A stretch of DNA of 64,000 bases from JAUILH01 sp965230535 (lineage in GTDB: Bacteria; Bacteroidota; Bacteroidia; Flavobacteriales_D; JAUILH01), in assembly GCA_965230535.1 (NCBI GenBank), contig OZ246010.1:496001-560000 (forward strand), read 5' to 3'. The translations under genes and the position numbers were made by a program. This document shows, in pieces, positions 40,629 to 50,028 of the stretch. Numbering within the stretch: position 1 is the first letter of the stretch; each line of letters starts with the position of its first letter. Under the pieces are notes generated by a model. It worked only from the letters and a program-made list of their open reading frames with translations, did not search any database and was not told where the DNA came from.

Positions 40629-43106
40629 TCAAACACGTACACCAATCACACACACGTCATCCAGCTGTTCGAAATCCGATTTCCATTGATTAAACACATG
40701 TATCAACTTGTCTTTTTGGTCGGTAATTTGAAGTTGATGCGTTTCCATGAGCAGACGTTTGAGGTTGGCGTACTTGAACTTTTTACCGCCTTTTTTGTGG
40801 GGATTGGCAGGATCACTCCCAAACTGATCAGCATAGCCATCTGAAAACAGAAATACTCTGTCGCCTTCTTTCAATTGAATAGAATGATTGGAGAATTTCT
40901 TGATATTATCATATGGTCCGATAGGTTGTTTGTCGGCTTTTATCTCAAAAAGATTGACATCATTCATGGACTTGTTAGGTTCCAATTGAGTAGAATCTGT
41001 ACTTAGAATCTCTTGTTGAGAAACGATCCAAACCGGATTGTTGGCTCCCGCATATTCCAGATGAAGTGCTCCATTTTGCTTCTCTATTGAACAAAGTGCA
41101 ATGTCCATTCCGTCTCTCACCTCTGTCCCACCTTTTTGTTCGAAGGTTTCAATGACGCTTTCATTTAATTTATCCAAAATGGCTGCCGGACTATTACAAT
41201 CGAATTCCTTGACAGCTCTGTTTAAGCCATTATGTCCCACCATAGAAACCATGGCTCCCGGCACACCGTGACCAGTACAATCCACTGCTGCAAAGAAAGT
41301 TTTCTCTCTGGATTTAAACATCCAGTAAAAGTCTCCACTCACGATATCCTTTGGCTGAAAAAAGACGAAAGAATCCGGCAGGCAGGTTTGAATAAACTCA
41401 TCGGTTGGCAGAATGGCTGTTTGTAATCTTTTGGCGTAGGTGATGGAATCAACAATGTCCTGATTTTTCTCTTCAATGATCACTTTCTGATCCTCAATCT
41501 CATTTTTCTGAGCGAGAATAGCTGCATTTTGTCCTGCCAATAAAGCATTTGCCTTTTTCTTCTGACGGTAGCCATTTAAAACAAAGAATACCAGACCCAA
41601 AATCAATATCAGACCAATGACTGCTGCCGTTAACAATTGTCCCTGACGTTTATTCTTTTCCTCACTGAGTTTGTTTTTGTCCTCAGCTTGTTGCCTTTTT
41701 GATTTTTCTGCAAGGGCTTCAGCTGCCTTGAGCGCTTTATCTTTACTCAAAAGATCTATTTCCTGGGCTTTCTTTTCGTTTTCCATTTTGGCCTGAGCGC
41801 TGGCCATTTCTGCCTTGGATTTTTCCAGTTCTGCCTTCTCTTTCAGAGCTTCCTCATTCTTCTTAGCCAGAGCCAGTAGTTTTATCTCCTGAGACTGGCG
41901 AAGGGCCTGTTCCTGAGATTTTAGAATTTCCATTTTATTGAGTTCGTTCTGCTTATTTAACAAAGCAATTTCTTTCTCTTTTTTATCTGCTTCAAACTTG
42001 GCAGACATTTTTGATACTTCTTCCGCATAGTTGGCCTTGTAAAGCGTGTCCTTATATAAGGCGTAGTATGAAGTATAGGCTGCTGAATGTTTATAATTCT
42101 CTAAACCAAAATGGAGTCGGCCAAGCAAATATGAAGACTTGGAAAGTAAATCGAGATGATATATTTCACTCCCCTTGGCGTATGATGAATCCAGATATTT
42201 GATCGCCATTACAGTATCATTATCAAACTCCAGATAATCCTTCCCCAGGTCGTAATAAATCTCTCCCAGCAAGTGACGGTCATTCACTTTTTTGGCATAT
42301 TCCAGAGCTTTGTATAGATATTTATTGATGTCATCTCGAGAACCTCCTGCATTTGATAAGTGCTGTGACATTTGCTGATACCCTACCGCAAGTCCGTTGA
42401 TATCACCAAGCGACTCTTTAATATCGAGAGATTCCTGAAGCACTCTGATTTGCTCTTCAACAGGCGCATTTTCATACTGAAGTGCCCTAATGTAGTTGTT
42501 GATTATGACTGCTTTGGTTTTCTCATCCTTTATTTGATCTTTGAGCGCATAAGATTCCTTATAGTAGCCAGCTGCCTTAGGTAAATCTCCTATTTTCACG
42601 TAAAGCCCTCCAAGGTGACTTAAGGTGATGGCTCTACTGTCCACCAGTTTGCTTTTTTCAAACAACCTAAGTGCATCCAGATACATTTCGAGTGCTTTAT
42701 CAAACTTGGATTGGTTGTAATAGATAATTCCCAGACTACTGATGCAAGCCTCAATCCCATCTACAGCATTAATGGCCTTATTGATTTGATAAGCTTGTTC
42801 TACATATTTCTGAGCTTCCTTGTAATTACCCGTCATGTCGTAGGCAATCCCCACCAATCTCAAGGCATACGCCTGATTATACTTATCTCCATTGATCTCT
42901 GCAGTGTGCGCCGATTTAAAAGAATAATCTAGGAATTTATCAGAATCCTTTCCATAATATTCGAAGGCTATTTCCCGATAGATGACAGGTTTAAGAGAAG
43001 CTCTTGCCGTATCCAGACTTTTGATAAGTCGGTCAGCTCGGTTCTGCCCAAAAGCAGCACTTCCGAACAAGAAAAACAGCAGTATGACAATCAGTTCTTT
43101 CAACAT
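40629..43106 (-). CDS. TPR-coiled coil-TM-SpoIIE phosphatase (second in tandem)
   Basis: An 825-residue protein with signal peptide MLKELIVILLFFLFGSAAFGQ, TPR region (about 25-365), a Lys/Glu/Ala-rich periplasmic coiled coil of about 120 residues, a membrane helix (about 490-512, LLTAAVIGLILILGLVFFVL), a second coiled coil and a C-terminal SpoIIE/PP2C domain (about 575-825). Catalytic motifs are DFYWMFKS, AAVDCTGHGVPGAM, DGMDIALCS and FSDGYADQFG. The gap to the third copy is 72 bases. The periplasmic coiled coil is longer than in the other two copies. A TACTTTTG element (43186-43193) lies upstream but far from the start. Confidence 0.87.
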   Translation of the reverse strand: MLKELIVILLFFLFGSAAFGQNRADRLIKSLDTARASLKPVIYREIAFEYYGKDSDKFLDYSFKSAHTAEINGDKYNQAYALRLVGIAYDMTGNYKEAQKYVEQAYQINKAINAVDGIEACISSLGIIYYNQSKFDKALEMYLDALRLFEKSKLVDSRAITLSHLGGLYVKIGDLPKAAGYYKESYALKDQIKDEKTKAVIINNYIRALQYENAPVEEQIRVLQESLDIKESLGDINGLAVGYQQMSQHLSNAGGSRDDINKYLYKALEYAKKVNDRHLLGEIYYDLGKDYLEFDNDTVMAIKYLDSSYAKGSEIYHLDLLSKSSYLLGRLHFGLENYKHSAAYTSYYALYKDTLYKANYAEEVSKMSAKFEADKKEKEIALLNKQNELNKMEILKSQEQALRQSQEIKLLALAKKNEEALKEKAELEKSKAEMASAQAKMENEKKAQEIDLLSKDKALKAAEALAEKSKRQQAEDKNKLSEEKNKRQGQLLTAAVIGLILILGLVFFVLNGYRQKKKANALLAGQNAAILAQKNEIEDQKVIIEEKNQDIVDSITYAKRLQTAILPTDEFIQTCLPDSFVFFQPKDIVSGDFYWMFKSREKTFFAAVDCTGHGVPGAMVSMVGHNGLNRAVKEFDCNSPAAILDKLNESVIETFEQKGGTEVRDGMDIALCSIEKQNGALHLEYAGANNPVWIVSQQEILSTDSTQLEPNKSMNDVNLFEIKADKQPIGPYDNIKKFSNHSIQLKEGDRVFLFSDGYADQFGSDPANPHKKGGKKFKYANLKRLLMETHQLQITDQKDKLIHVFNQWKSDFEQLDDVCVIGVRV

Positions 43107-43208
43107 CAGGTTCTACACGATTATTGAATTAAAGTTCAAGAACGCATTTAATTTGTGAAAACAGATTAAGCAATTATTATATGCTCAAAAGTACTACTTA
43201 TGTGCTGT

Positions 43209-45920
43209 TTATGCCTGAATACCAATGAAGCAAATATCATCAATCTGCTCATAATCTCTTTTCCACTCGGTCATGACATCATACATTTTCTGTCTCTGCT
43301 CTTCCATTGGGAGATCCTGCATATCCATTAACAGTGTCTTCAAAGTACTGTACTTAAACTTTTTGCCTTTTTCACCACCAAATTGATCGGCATAGCCATC
43401 GGAGAAAGTATATACAGAATCGCCGGCTTCTAACTGCACCATATGATTGGTAAAAGGCACACGGTCATCATAGGCTCCAATAGGCTGTTTATTTGCTTTG
43501 ATCTCAAACAGATTATAATCATCAGACACCTTGCTTGGTTCAATTGAATCATTGCCAATTTTCATTTGTTTCTGCTTAGAAACGATCCAAAGTGGATTGT
43601 TGGCACCGGCAAATTCCAATTGTTTGTTATCCGGATTGAATTTACAGAGGGCGATATCCATCCCGTCTTTTACGCCTTCTTCACTTTGACTAAAGGTTTC
43701 TTCTACCAGCATATTGATGGTATCCAAGATTTCGGAAGGTCTCGTTTTCCCAAATTCCTTAACGGCTCTGTTCAACGCATTATGCCCGACCATAGATACC
43801 ATTGCTCCAGGCACACCATGACCTGTACAGTCTGCCACTGCATAAAGTACTCCCTGATCTGTTGGCTGCATCCAATAAAAATCTCCACTTACAATGTCTT
43901 TTGGCAGAAAGAGGATGAAAGATTCGTTCAGATTTTCTTTGACCAGTTTTTTGGGAGGTAAAATGGCTTCTTGTAGTCTCTTAGCGTAGGTTATGGAATC
44001 GAGGATGTCTTTATTCTTTTCCTCAATAATTTCTTTTTGCATGGTAATCTCTTCATTCTGAAGAACGATTTCGTCGTTCTTAGATTTTAGAACCGCATTG
44101 GCCTTTTTTCTTTGTTGTGAAGAGCGGATAACAAAAAACACAACCAAAAGAGCAGCTACCAATATCGCTCCGAACAGCCAGAACTGAGCTCTTTTCTCTG
44201 CAGTAGCTCTATCTTTTTCTGCATTGGCTTTGTCCTTCTCTGCAGCGATTTTTTTGTTTTCCAACATGGCATTTTCCTCAGATTGTTGGGATAAGGCCAG
44301 AGAATCTTCTATCTGTTGAGTTTCGTATAGGGTTCTCATCTCAGCGATCTGATCCGTCATATCAGAAGTGAAGAGCGAATCCTTCATTTCCACGTATTTC
44401 CAGAGAATTTCGTTGGATTCTTTATACATCCCCAATCCTTTATAAACATTGGAAAGCGTGTGATATGAGTCCATCAGGTAAAGAGCATTGTCCATTTGCT
44501 TCCTGATTTCGTAAGACTTTTCTATGTATTCTCTGGCTTTTTGATACTGCCCACTCTCTTCATAAATTACTCCAATGTTATGGGCTAAACCAGCTATTTG
44601 GGCCGGGTTATTTTGCTCGACATATATATTGTATGATTCAATATAATATTCCAAGGCGTTTTCATCGTCATCAAACTTCTTATACACATTTCCTATGGAC
44701 AATAGTGCACCTGCTTTTCTGCCAGAGTTATTTTGAGATTCAAGGATTTTTAATTGCTCAAAATGATAATGTAGACTGGAATCTTTCAGGCCTCTTTCAC
44801 GATAGTAATTCCCGTATCTACCATAAATAGATGCAAGAATCATCAAATTCTGATTCTCCTTTTCAAATTCATATGCCTGATCAAGAAAGTACAATTCCTG
44901 AATGGTATCCTTCATTTTTCCATAAATACCTGAGATGTTGATGTATGATATACTCAACTTCACGTTCGCTTTCTTTCTAATCTCCAATACTTCCAAATGC
45001 AGTTTTAGCGACTCATCATATCTACTTTCACTATTATAGGCCAATGCCAAATATTCTTTACCATTGATAATTCCGTTGGTGTCTTTGGCAACACGGTAAC
45101 ACTCATTGGCCATATCAACAGACCATCTCAAACTATCCAGATCTTCCAGACTTGAATAGACGCTTGCCATATTGATGTATGCGTGCCCCATATTCAATGA
45201 ATCTTTCCTCTCTCCAAATTGCTTTACACTCTTTCTAAATGCGCTCAACGCAGGTCCCAATTCTCCATTTTTATATTTGATGATGGCTGAGTTCATAAAA
45301 ACACCTGCAATGTTGGAACCCCAATCTTCATCTTTGGCTGCCAGCATAGCTTTCGCTGATTTATCGAAACACTCACCGGCACCTTTGTAATCCCCTATTC
45401 CATATAAGTACACACCATAAGATTTGTAGAACAATCCATAGGCATAGTCAGAATTGGTTCTTTCTGCAAATGCCATGTTAACCTTGTTTTGTTCTTCAGA
45501 CCCTTCTCTGTTACCTGATTTTTGTTCTCGTCTAAACTTAGCATTTAGGTAAGCGGCATAATATTTATAATCAGTATCAGCATACTTGCTTTCAATGTCA
45601 TTTTTAAGCTTAGATAGTTTGTCAGACTGTTCGTATTTATGATAGTATTGGTAAAGTACACTGGCTGCTTTTAGTTCATATTCTTTATCACCCTTCTCCT
45701 TAAGTTTTTCGAAAGCTGATTCCATGTAACCCGAATATTTCTCCAGATCTTTTTTTAGGTATTTCTTTCCAAGCCAGTACTTGGCGTAGGTAACTTCTTT
45801 AGCATCCGAATTAGAATCGACGATTTCGTTCAATTCCGTTTCAGTTGCCTCACTCAGGTCCTGAGAAATCCCGGTTAGGACTAAAAAGACTGTAAATAAG
45901 TACGATAAGATTTTTTTCAT
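43209..45920 (-). CDS. TPR-coiled coil-TM-SpoIIE phosphatase (first in tandem)
   Basis: The longest copy, 903 residues. Signal peptide (about 1-19) is followed by an extended TPR array (about 35-540; ALEYYIESYNIYVEQNNPAQIAGLAHNIGVIYEESGQYQKAREYIEKSYEI is split into typical 34-residue units), a short coiled coil, membrane helix (about 580-600, FWLFGAILVAALLVVFFVIR), a second coiled coil, then the SpoIIE/PP2C domain (about 655-903) with DFYWMQP, AVADCTGHGVPGAM, DGMDIALC and FSDGYADQFGG. The three copies share all catalytic Asp positions. Copy-specific TPR regions suggest different ligands. Confidence 0.88.
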   Translation of the reverse strand: MKKILSYLFTVFLVLTGISQDLSEATETELNEIVDSNSDAKEVTYAKYWLGKKYLKKDLEKYSGYMESAFEKLKEKGDKEYELKAASVLYQYYHKYEQSDKLSKLKNDIESKYADTDYKYYAAYLNAKFRREQKSGNREGSEEQNKVNMAFAERTNSDYAYGLFYKSYGVYLYGIGDYKGAGECFDKSAKAMLAAKDEDWGSNIAGVFMNSAIIKYKNGELGPALSAFRKSVKQFGERKDSLNMGHAYINMASVYSSLEDLDSLRWSVDMANECYRVAKDTNGIINGKEYLALAYNSESRYDESLKLHLEVLEIRKKANVKLSISYINISGIYGKMKDTIQELYFLDQAYEFEKENQNLMILASIYGRYGNYYRERGLKDSSLHYHFEQLKILESQNNSGRKAGALLSIGNVYKKFDDDENALEYYIESYNIYVEQNNPAQIAGLAHNIGVIYEESGQYQKAREYIEKSYEIRKQMDNALYLMDSYHTLSNVYKGLGMYKESNEILWKYVEMKDSLFTSDMTDQIAEMRTLYETQQIEDSLALSQQSEENAMLENKKIAAEKDKANAEKDRATAEKRAQFWLFGAILVAALLVVFFVIRSSQQRKKANAVLKSKNDEIVLQNEEITMQKEIIEEKNKDILDSITYAKRLQEAILPPKKLVKENLNESFILFLPKDIVSGDFYWMQPTDQGVLYAVADCTGHGVPGAMVSMVGHNALNRAVKEFGKTRPSEILDTINMLVEETFSQSEEGVKDGMDIALCKFNPDNKQLEFAGANNPLWIVSKQKQMKIGNDSIEPSKVSDDYNLFEIKANKQPIGAYDDRVPFTNHMVQLEAGDSVYTFSDGYADQFGGEKGKKFKYSTLKTLLMDMQDLPMEEQRQKMYDVMTEWKRDYEQIDDICFIGIQA

Positions 45921-45952
45921 GGCTCGAAAGTATGCGCCACAAAATAAGGTTT

Positions 45953-46723
45953 TTAATCCTTAAAGCAAACGTATAAGTTCTCGTTCTTTTGAAGCCTATA
46001 TCTTTCAACCATCTCAGCTCCAATTTCTTCCTGAAGTCTTACGTTTTCAACTCTAAAGCCGGCTGCCTCCAGTTTTTTAGGGTAGTCCAGTCCAAACAAA
46101 CGAACGTGGTCCTTTTGCCAGAAGTGTTTTTCTCTTTCCTCGGGAGATGTGATGCTTGGATCTTCGTAAGTCTCTTCTCTGGTAGTATCCTGAGGTACCT
46201 GAAAGATGCCCCAGCCTCCCGGTTTCATCACACGGTGCAATTCTGTCATACATTGATGTGCATCATCTACATGTTCCAAAACATGGTTGCAGAAAATGAC
46301 ATCAAAAGAATTGTCTTCCAAAGGAATTTTGTGCAAATCGAAATGTAAATCAGCAATTGGAGATTCAATATCGCCAGTGGTATAATCCAGATTTTTCATC
46401 TCCTTGAATGTCTTATGAAAACACTGTTCAGGAGCCATGTGAAGCATTTTTAGTTTGGCTTCAAAAAAATTGGTTTTGTGATTGAGGTAGTACCACAATA
46501 ATCTGTGGCGTTCAAGACTCAGACAATAAGGACACAGAACATTGTCTCTTGCAGCTACTTTAGAACCGTAAGACAAAAACTTTCTGAATTTCTTCTCACA
46601 AACGGTACACTCTACCTTATTTCCTTTATATACGATTGGAGCTACTCTCTTAAAAAGGTAACTCATTCTAATTAGTAGGGGTCGTGGTAAGGTATTTAAT
46701 AACCAGCTGTATAATTTTTTCAT
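45953..46723 (-). CDS. SAM-dependent methyltransferase with N-terminal zinc ribbon
   Basis: A 256-residue protein. The N-terminus has a four-Cys zinc ribbon-like element (C39-x2-C42 and C64-x2-C67, in ECTVCEKKF and LCPYCLSLERHR), followed by a class I methyltransferase with DLHFDLHKIPLEDNSFDVIFCNHVLEHV (motif II region) and LHRVMKPGGWGIFQVPQ. The first 30 residues are hydrophobic and basic, so peripheral membrane binding is possible. The fold is like those in cell-surface polysaccharide and lipid clusters. Substrate unknown. A promoter (46740-46747) lies upstream. Confidence 0.8.
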   Translation of the reverse strand: MKKLYSWLLNTLPRPLLIRMSYLFKRVAPIVYKGNKVECTVCEKKFRKFLSYGSKVAARDNVLCPYCLSLERHRLLWYYLNHKTNFFEAKLKMLHMAPEQCFHKTFKEMKNLDYTTGDIESPIADLHFDLHKIPLEDNSFDVIFCNHVLEHVDDAHQCMTELHRVMKPGGWGIFQVPQDTTREETYEDPSITSPEEREKHFWQKDHVRLFGLDYPKKLEAAGFRVENVRLQEEIGAEMVERYRLQKNENLYVCFKD

Positions 46724-46739
46724 AAGTCTATGCTGATTG

Positions 46740-46747
46740 CAAAACTA
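46740..46747 (-). promoter_or_regulatory. -7 element of the zinc-ribbon methyltransferase gene
   Basis: On the minus strand TAGTTTTG (46747 to 46740) matches TAnnTTTG, 16 bases before the ATG at 46723. A TTG about 13 bases upstream (near 46763-46761) is a possible -33 element, lying at the end of the ElbB gene. Confidence 0.4.
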
Positions 46748-46759
46748 TAACTTTTATTA

Positions 46760-47440
46760 TCAAGAAAGTTGAACCAGGGCATCTACTGCCATTTTTATGT
46801 TGTTTCTCACTTCAAGTAAGCTGGCTTCCATCATATAACAAGGTGCACTGATGATCTTGTTGGCTTCATCTACATGGATTTCTTTAATGGTAGTTTGTTG
46901 GTTTGAGGCTCCGGTGGCATCAATCCCGGCTCCAATAGCAGCAATATCATAGGGAGAAGCTTCAGCTGTTGTTCCAACACTCAACTCAACATGGTGTTCT
47001 GAATCCTGCAATGCTTTAGCTATAACCGTAGGTCCCATGCACAAGGCACATACCGGTTTTTTAGCTTCTACAAATGATACAATGGCTTGTTTGACTCCAT
47101 CATTTATTTCTGAATCTGGTCCCTTAAATGCCCATGTGGTTAGATTTTTTGCGGCTCCGAACCCTCCCGGAATCAATAAACCATCTGCATCACCAGATTT
47201 TAATTCTTTAACATCTAAAATATTTCCTCTCGAAATTCGCGCTGCTTCAATCAAACAATTTCTTGTTTCATTCATCTCCTCACCGGTCGTATGATTGATG
47301 ACATGATGTTGGTCAATATTGGGTGCATAACATTGATAAGAGACACCTTTTTCTTCCAAAGCCAATAAACTTAGTACACTTTCCTGAATTTCTGATCCAT
47401 CGTATACTCCACTACCAGAAAGGATTACAGCTATTTTCAT
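46760..47440 (-). CDS. elbB: ElbB / ES1-family glyoxalase-like protein
   Basis: A 226-residue DJ-1/PfpI-superfamily protein. KIAVILSGSGVYDGSEIQESVLSLLALEEKGVSYQCYAPN at the start and LLIPGGFGAAKNLTTWAFKGPDSEIN in the middle are characteristic of the ElbB/ES1 group (isoprenoid biosynthesis glyoxalase). The nucleophile elbow is PVCALCMGPTVIA, with Cys near residue 137. It would convert glyoxal-type aldehydes or act as a glycase; linkage to isoprenoids in E. coli is only genetic. Cytoplasmic. It ends 36 bases before the next gene on the same strand. Confidence 0.93.
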   Translation of the reverse strand: MKIAVILSGSGVYDGSEIQESVLSLLALEEKGVSYQCYAPNIDQHHVINHTTGEEMNETRNCLIEAARISRGNILDVKELKSGDADGLLIPGGFGAAKNLTTWAFKGPDSEINDGVKQAIVSFVEAKKPVCALCMGPTVIAKALQDSEHHVELSVGTTAEASPYDIAAIGAGIDATGASNQQTTIKEIHVDEANKIISAPCYMMEASLLEVRNNIKMAVDALVQLS

Positions 47441-47633
47441 AAGAACAATTTTTCAATAAAAATAAAAAAATTTAAGTGAGCTGTAACTTTTGAGTAACTC
47501 AACTGTTTTACAATTGAAACAACAGCCCAATTACAATACCATGAAGGCACCCGATGATAATTTTAGTATGTTCTTTTCCCTGTTTTGACCTTTTTTATTT
47601 TCCTTGCTAAGACATTATCGGGTGTCGGATTGG

Positions 47634-47765
47634 TGTTAAATTCTGTTAATTTTTAGGACTTCACACAACATTTTTAATTCTGGTGCGTATATAATAGTAA
47701 CTATATAGCAGTAGTTTTTTCATGGTAGTAAGTAGTGAAGTCCCCGCGAAAGTGGGGGCTTTTCT
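47634..47765 (+). other. Regulatory or RNA module A: direct repeat, inverted repeat, terminator
   Basis: This gap of about 340 bases (47441-47777) contains, in order: TGTTAA-N4-TGTTAA (47634-47649), GGACTTCAC (47656-47664), ATAGT-A-ACTAT (47694-47704), GTGAAGTCC (47735-47743; exact inverse of GGACTTCAC), and a terminator hairpin with GAAA loop (47738-47765) that shares bases with the right arm. The right arm and the terminator are mutually exclusive pairings, as in attenuators. The module sits just before the GTG start of the barrel gene. The rest of the gap holds no gene. Confidence 0.5.
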
Positions 47766-47777
47766 TATATTAGCAAA

Positions 47778-48401
47778 GTGAGTAAATCGATCATAATAAG
47801 CCTACTCTTCTGTTTCTCAGTCAATAACAGTCTTTCTCAAGACGACTCTTTGTCCTATTACTTTGATGACAATAACATTTCCACAGCAAAAAACCTTGTA
47901 AAATTCAACTTAACCGGAACATTGGCGGGAGATTATGGTTTATCGTACGAACGAGTGGTAAGCGATCTTTTATCTTTTGAAGTAGGATTTTCGCTTTGGC
48001 AAGGTCGTGGTGTTGTTTTTCGTCCTGCACTTGACTATCCTTATGAAGCTCCCGATGGGATGTCGACACCAAGTTTTTTCTTTCAAACCAGGTTTTACTA
48101 TACTTTTTTAGGCTTGGTTGACGCTCCAAGTGGTTTATACAATGCCTTTATGTATCGCCGCAGACAAATGGATTATTCTGACTTACCAAACGCCTATTAC
48201 GACAATATTGTGACCAATGAAATACTTTTTCACACTGGTTACCAATGGCTTAGTGGTGGAAAGTTCGCGATAGATACTTATACCGGTATAGGCATAGCCT
48301 TGCTGGACTATACTTTAAAAAATCCCGGTAGCTCCAATCCCGTTGGGGTTTCCAATGAATTTATACTTAATTTGGGAATAAAATTTGCATATAGGTTTTA
48401 A
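47778..48401 (+). CDS. Outer-membrane barrel-like secreted protein
   Basis: A 207-residue protein with GTG start at 47778 and signal peptide MSKSIIISLLFCFSVNNSLSQ. The mature part resembles small outer-membrane barrels (LVKFNLTGTLAGDYGLSYERVV, LSFEVGFSLWQGRG, FFFQTRFYYTFLG, FAIDTYTGIGIALLDY, FILNLGIKFAYRF), ending with an aromatic strand as expected for a barrel. Similar to DUF3575-like proteins, not certain. TATATTAG at 47767-47774 is a one-mismatch -7 box, so the message may be leaderless or begin within module A. It lies 1 base before the next gene. Confidence 0.65.
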   Translation: MSKSIIISLLFCFSVNNSLSQDDSLSYYFDDNNISTAKNLVKFNLTGTLAGDYGLSYERVVSDLLSFEVGFSLWQGRGVVFRPALDYPYEAPDGMSTPSFFFQTRFYYTFLGLVDAPSGLYNAFMYRRRQMDYSDLPNAYYDNIVTNEILFHTGYQWLSGGKFAIDTYTGIGIALLDYTLKNPGSSNPVGVSNEFILNLGIKFAYRF

Positions 48402-48402
48402 T

Positions 48403-49977
48403 ATGAAATACATCAGTCTTTTACTTTTCCTACTCTCAAGTAATTTATTAATAGCACAAGACGACTCTAAAATTCCGGCAGAACTCACCTGGGGACAAAC
48501 TTTCAAGGAGAAAAAACGTTCTCAAATGCTGGGAATTGTAGGTAAAACCAAGGATGCATACTTTACCTTAAATTTCAATAAGGGTAAATACAGTCTGCAC
48601 AAGATGGATAAGAACTTATCTCCGATAGAGAAATATCCCTTGGGTATGGAATACGAGGGAAAGAGATTAAGTTTTGAGGGCATCACCCAAATAAAAGATC
48701 AGTTCTTCCTGCTAAGTTCCTTCTCCAACCAAAAGCTTAAAAAGAACTTCCTATTCATTCAAAAAATATCATCTGCTAACCCCTTAGAGATCTCAAAACT
48801 TGAAAAGGTGGCCGAAATTTCATTTTCGAAACGCAGATTCACCGGATCTTTTAATTACAGCGTTTCTTCAGATAGTTCCAAAATACTGGTATACTACAAT
48901 CAACCATACGTCAAAAACGGACCTGAGAAATTTGGTTTTTCTGTGTATGACACCGATTTGAATCCTGTTTGGAACAAAGACATCTCTACCCCATTTAATG
49001 AAGATCTTTTTTCTGTGATGGGCTATCGCGTAGCTAATAACGGAGACGTATACCTTTCGGGAAAAGAATATAAAAATGAACTGAAAGGGAAAAACAGGGA
49101 CAATAAACCAAGCTATGTTTATCATATTCTAAGTTATACCGACAAAGGTGAACACATGAAAGACTATGAGATTGATCTGGGAGATAAATTCATTACCGAT
49201 CTTCAATTTGCTCTGGACGATGAAAAAGCTTTGCGTTGTGGAGGCTTCTATAGCATGAACTCCAGTCAGGGAATTAAAGGTACTTTCTATATCACCATTG
49301 ATTTGGAAAGCAAAAAAACGATGACCAGTAATTTTAAACCTTTCCCTGAAGATTTTATTACTCAAGGATGGTCCCAAAGAGCCATTAAAAAAGCCAAAAA
49401 GAAAGAAGTAAAAAAGGGCAAAGCAGTTGAAATGTATGAGTATGATCTGCGCGACTTTATCTTAAAAGATGATGGTGGAATTATTATGTTGGCAGAACAG
49501 TATTATGTGCACGTGGTAACTACCACTACCTATGATGCTCAGGGACGACCAACCACCCGAACAACCTATCATTATTACTACAACGACATCATTGCCATTA
49601 ACATTGATGCAAATGGCAATATTGAATGGCAAACGAAAATTGACAAGTATCAGCACTCTACAAACGATGGTGGTTACTTCTCTTCATACACAGCAGCTGT
49701 TGTAGGTGATAAAATTTTCATGGTGTACAATGAAGACGCCAGACGTTATTACACCAAGGAACAATTAAAATCTCTTAGCAGGAAAGAGAAGAAAGCTTAC
49801 TTCACTTTATTGGTAGAGCTTAATTCTGATGGTGAATACAAGAAAACACCTTTGTTCAATACCAAGGAAAATCAGGTGGCTACCCGACCAAAGGCCAGCA
49901 TGCAAACCGGAGATCGCGAATTGGTGCTGTATGGAAAATGGTACAAGAACCAGAAGTTTGCTAAATTGAGTTTTTAG
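48403..49977 (+). CDS. Large secreted protein, propeller-like, unknown function
   Basis: A 524-residue protein; the start at 48403 gives signal peptide MKYISLLLFLLSSNLLIAQ, and the open frame runs 6 codons earlier without support. The mature region is beta-strand pairs with D/N-G turns (VANNGDVYLSGKEY, DDGGIIMLAEQYYV, IDANGNIEWQTKI), as in the protein at 4322-5767. YHYYYND and Lys-rich stretches occur near residues 320-400. No enzyme motif is visible. Co-transcribed with the upstream barrel protein (1-base gap), so it may be a surface partner. Confidence 0.68.
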   Translation: MKYISLLLFLLSSNLLIAQDDSKIPAELTWGQTFKEKKRSQMLGIVGKTKDAYFTLNFNKGKYSLHKMDKNLSPIEKYPLGMEYEGKRLSFEGITQIKDQFFLLSSFSNQKLKKNFLFIQKISSANPLEISKLEKVAEISFSKRRFTGSFNYSVSSDSSKILVYYNQPYVKNGPEKFGFSVYDTDLNPVWNKDISTPFNEDLFSVMGYRVANNGDVYLSGKEYKNELKGKNRDNKPSYVYHILSYTDKGEHMKDYEIDLGDKFITDLQFALDDEKALRCGGFYSMNSSQGIKGTFYITIDLESKKTMTSNFKPFPEDFITQGWSQRAIKKAKKKEVKKGKAVEMYEYDLRDFILKDDGGIIMLAEQYYVHVVTTTTYDAQGRPTTRTTYHYYYNDIIAINIDANGNIEWQTKIDKYQHSTNDGGYFSSYTAAVVGDKIFMVYNEDARRYYTKEQLKSLSRKEKKAYFTLLVELNSDGEYKKTPLFNTKENQVATRPKASMQTGDRELVLYGKWYKNQKFAKLSF

Positions 49978-50028
49978 AGATTTCCTGAACTTTTGTGGTA
50001 CACAGATGTACCAGAGATAAACTTATAT

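Noticed and set aside
47681..47695. TGGTGCG in module A as a second sigma-54 promoter
   Set aside because: The -24 block fits loosely, but the -12 block reads TAAT rather than TTGC, so the required GC is missing.
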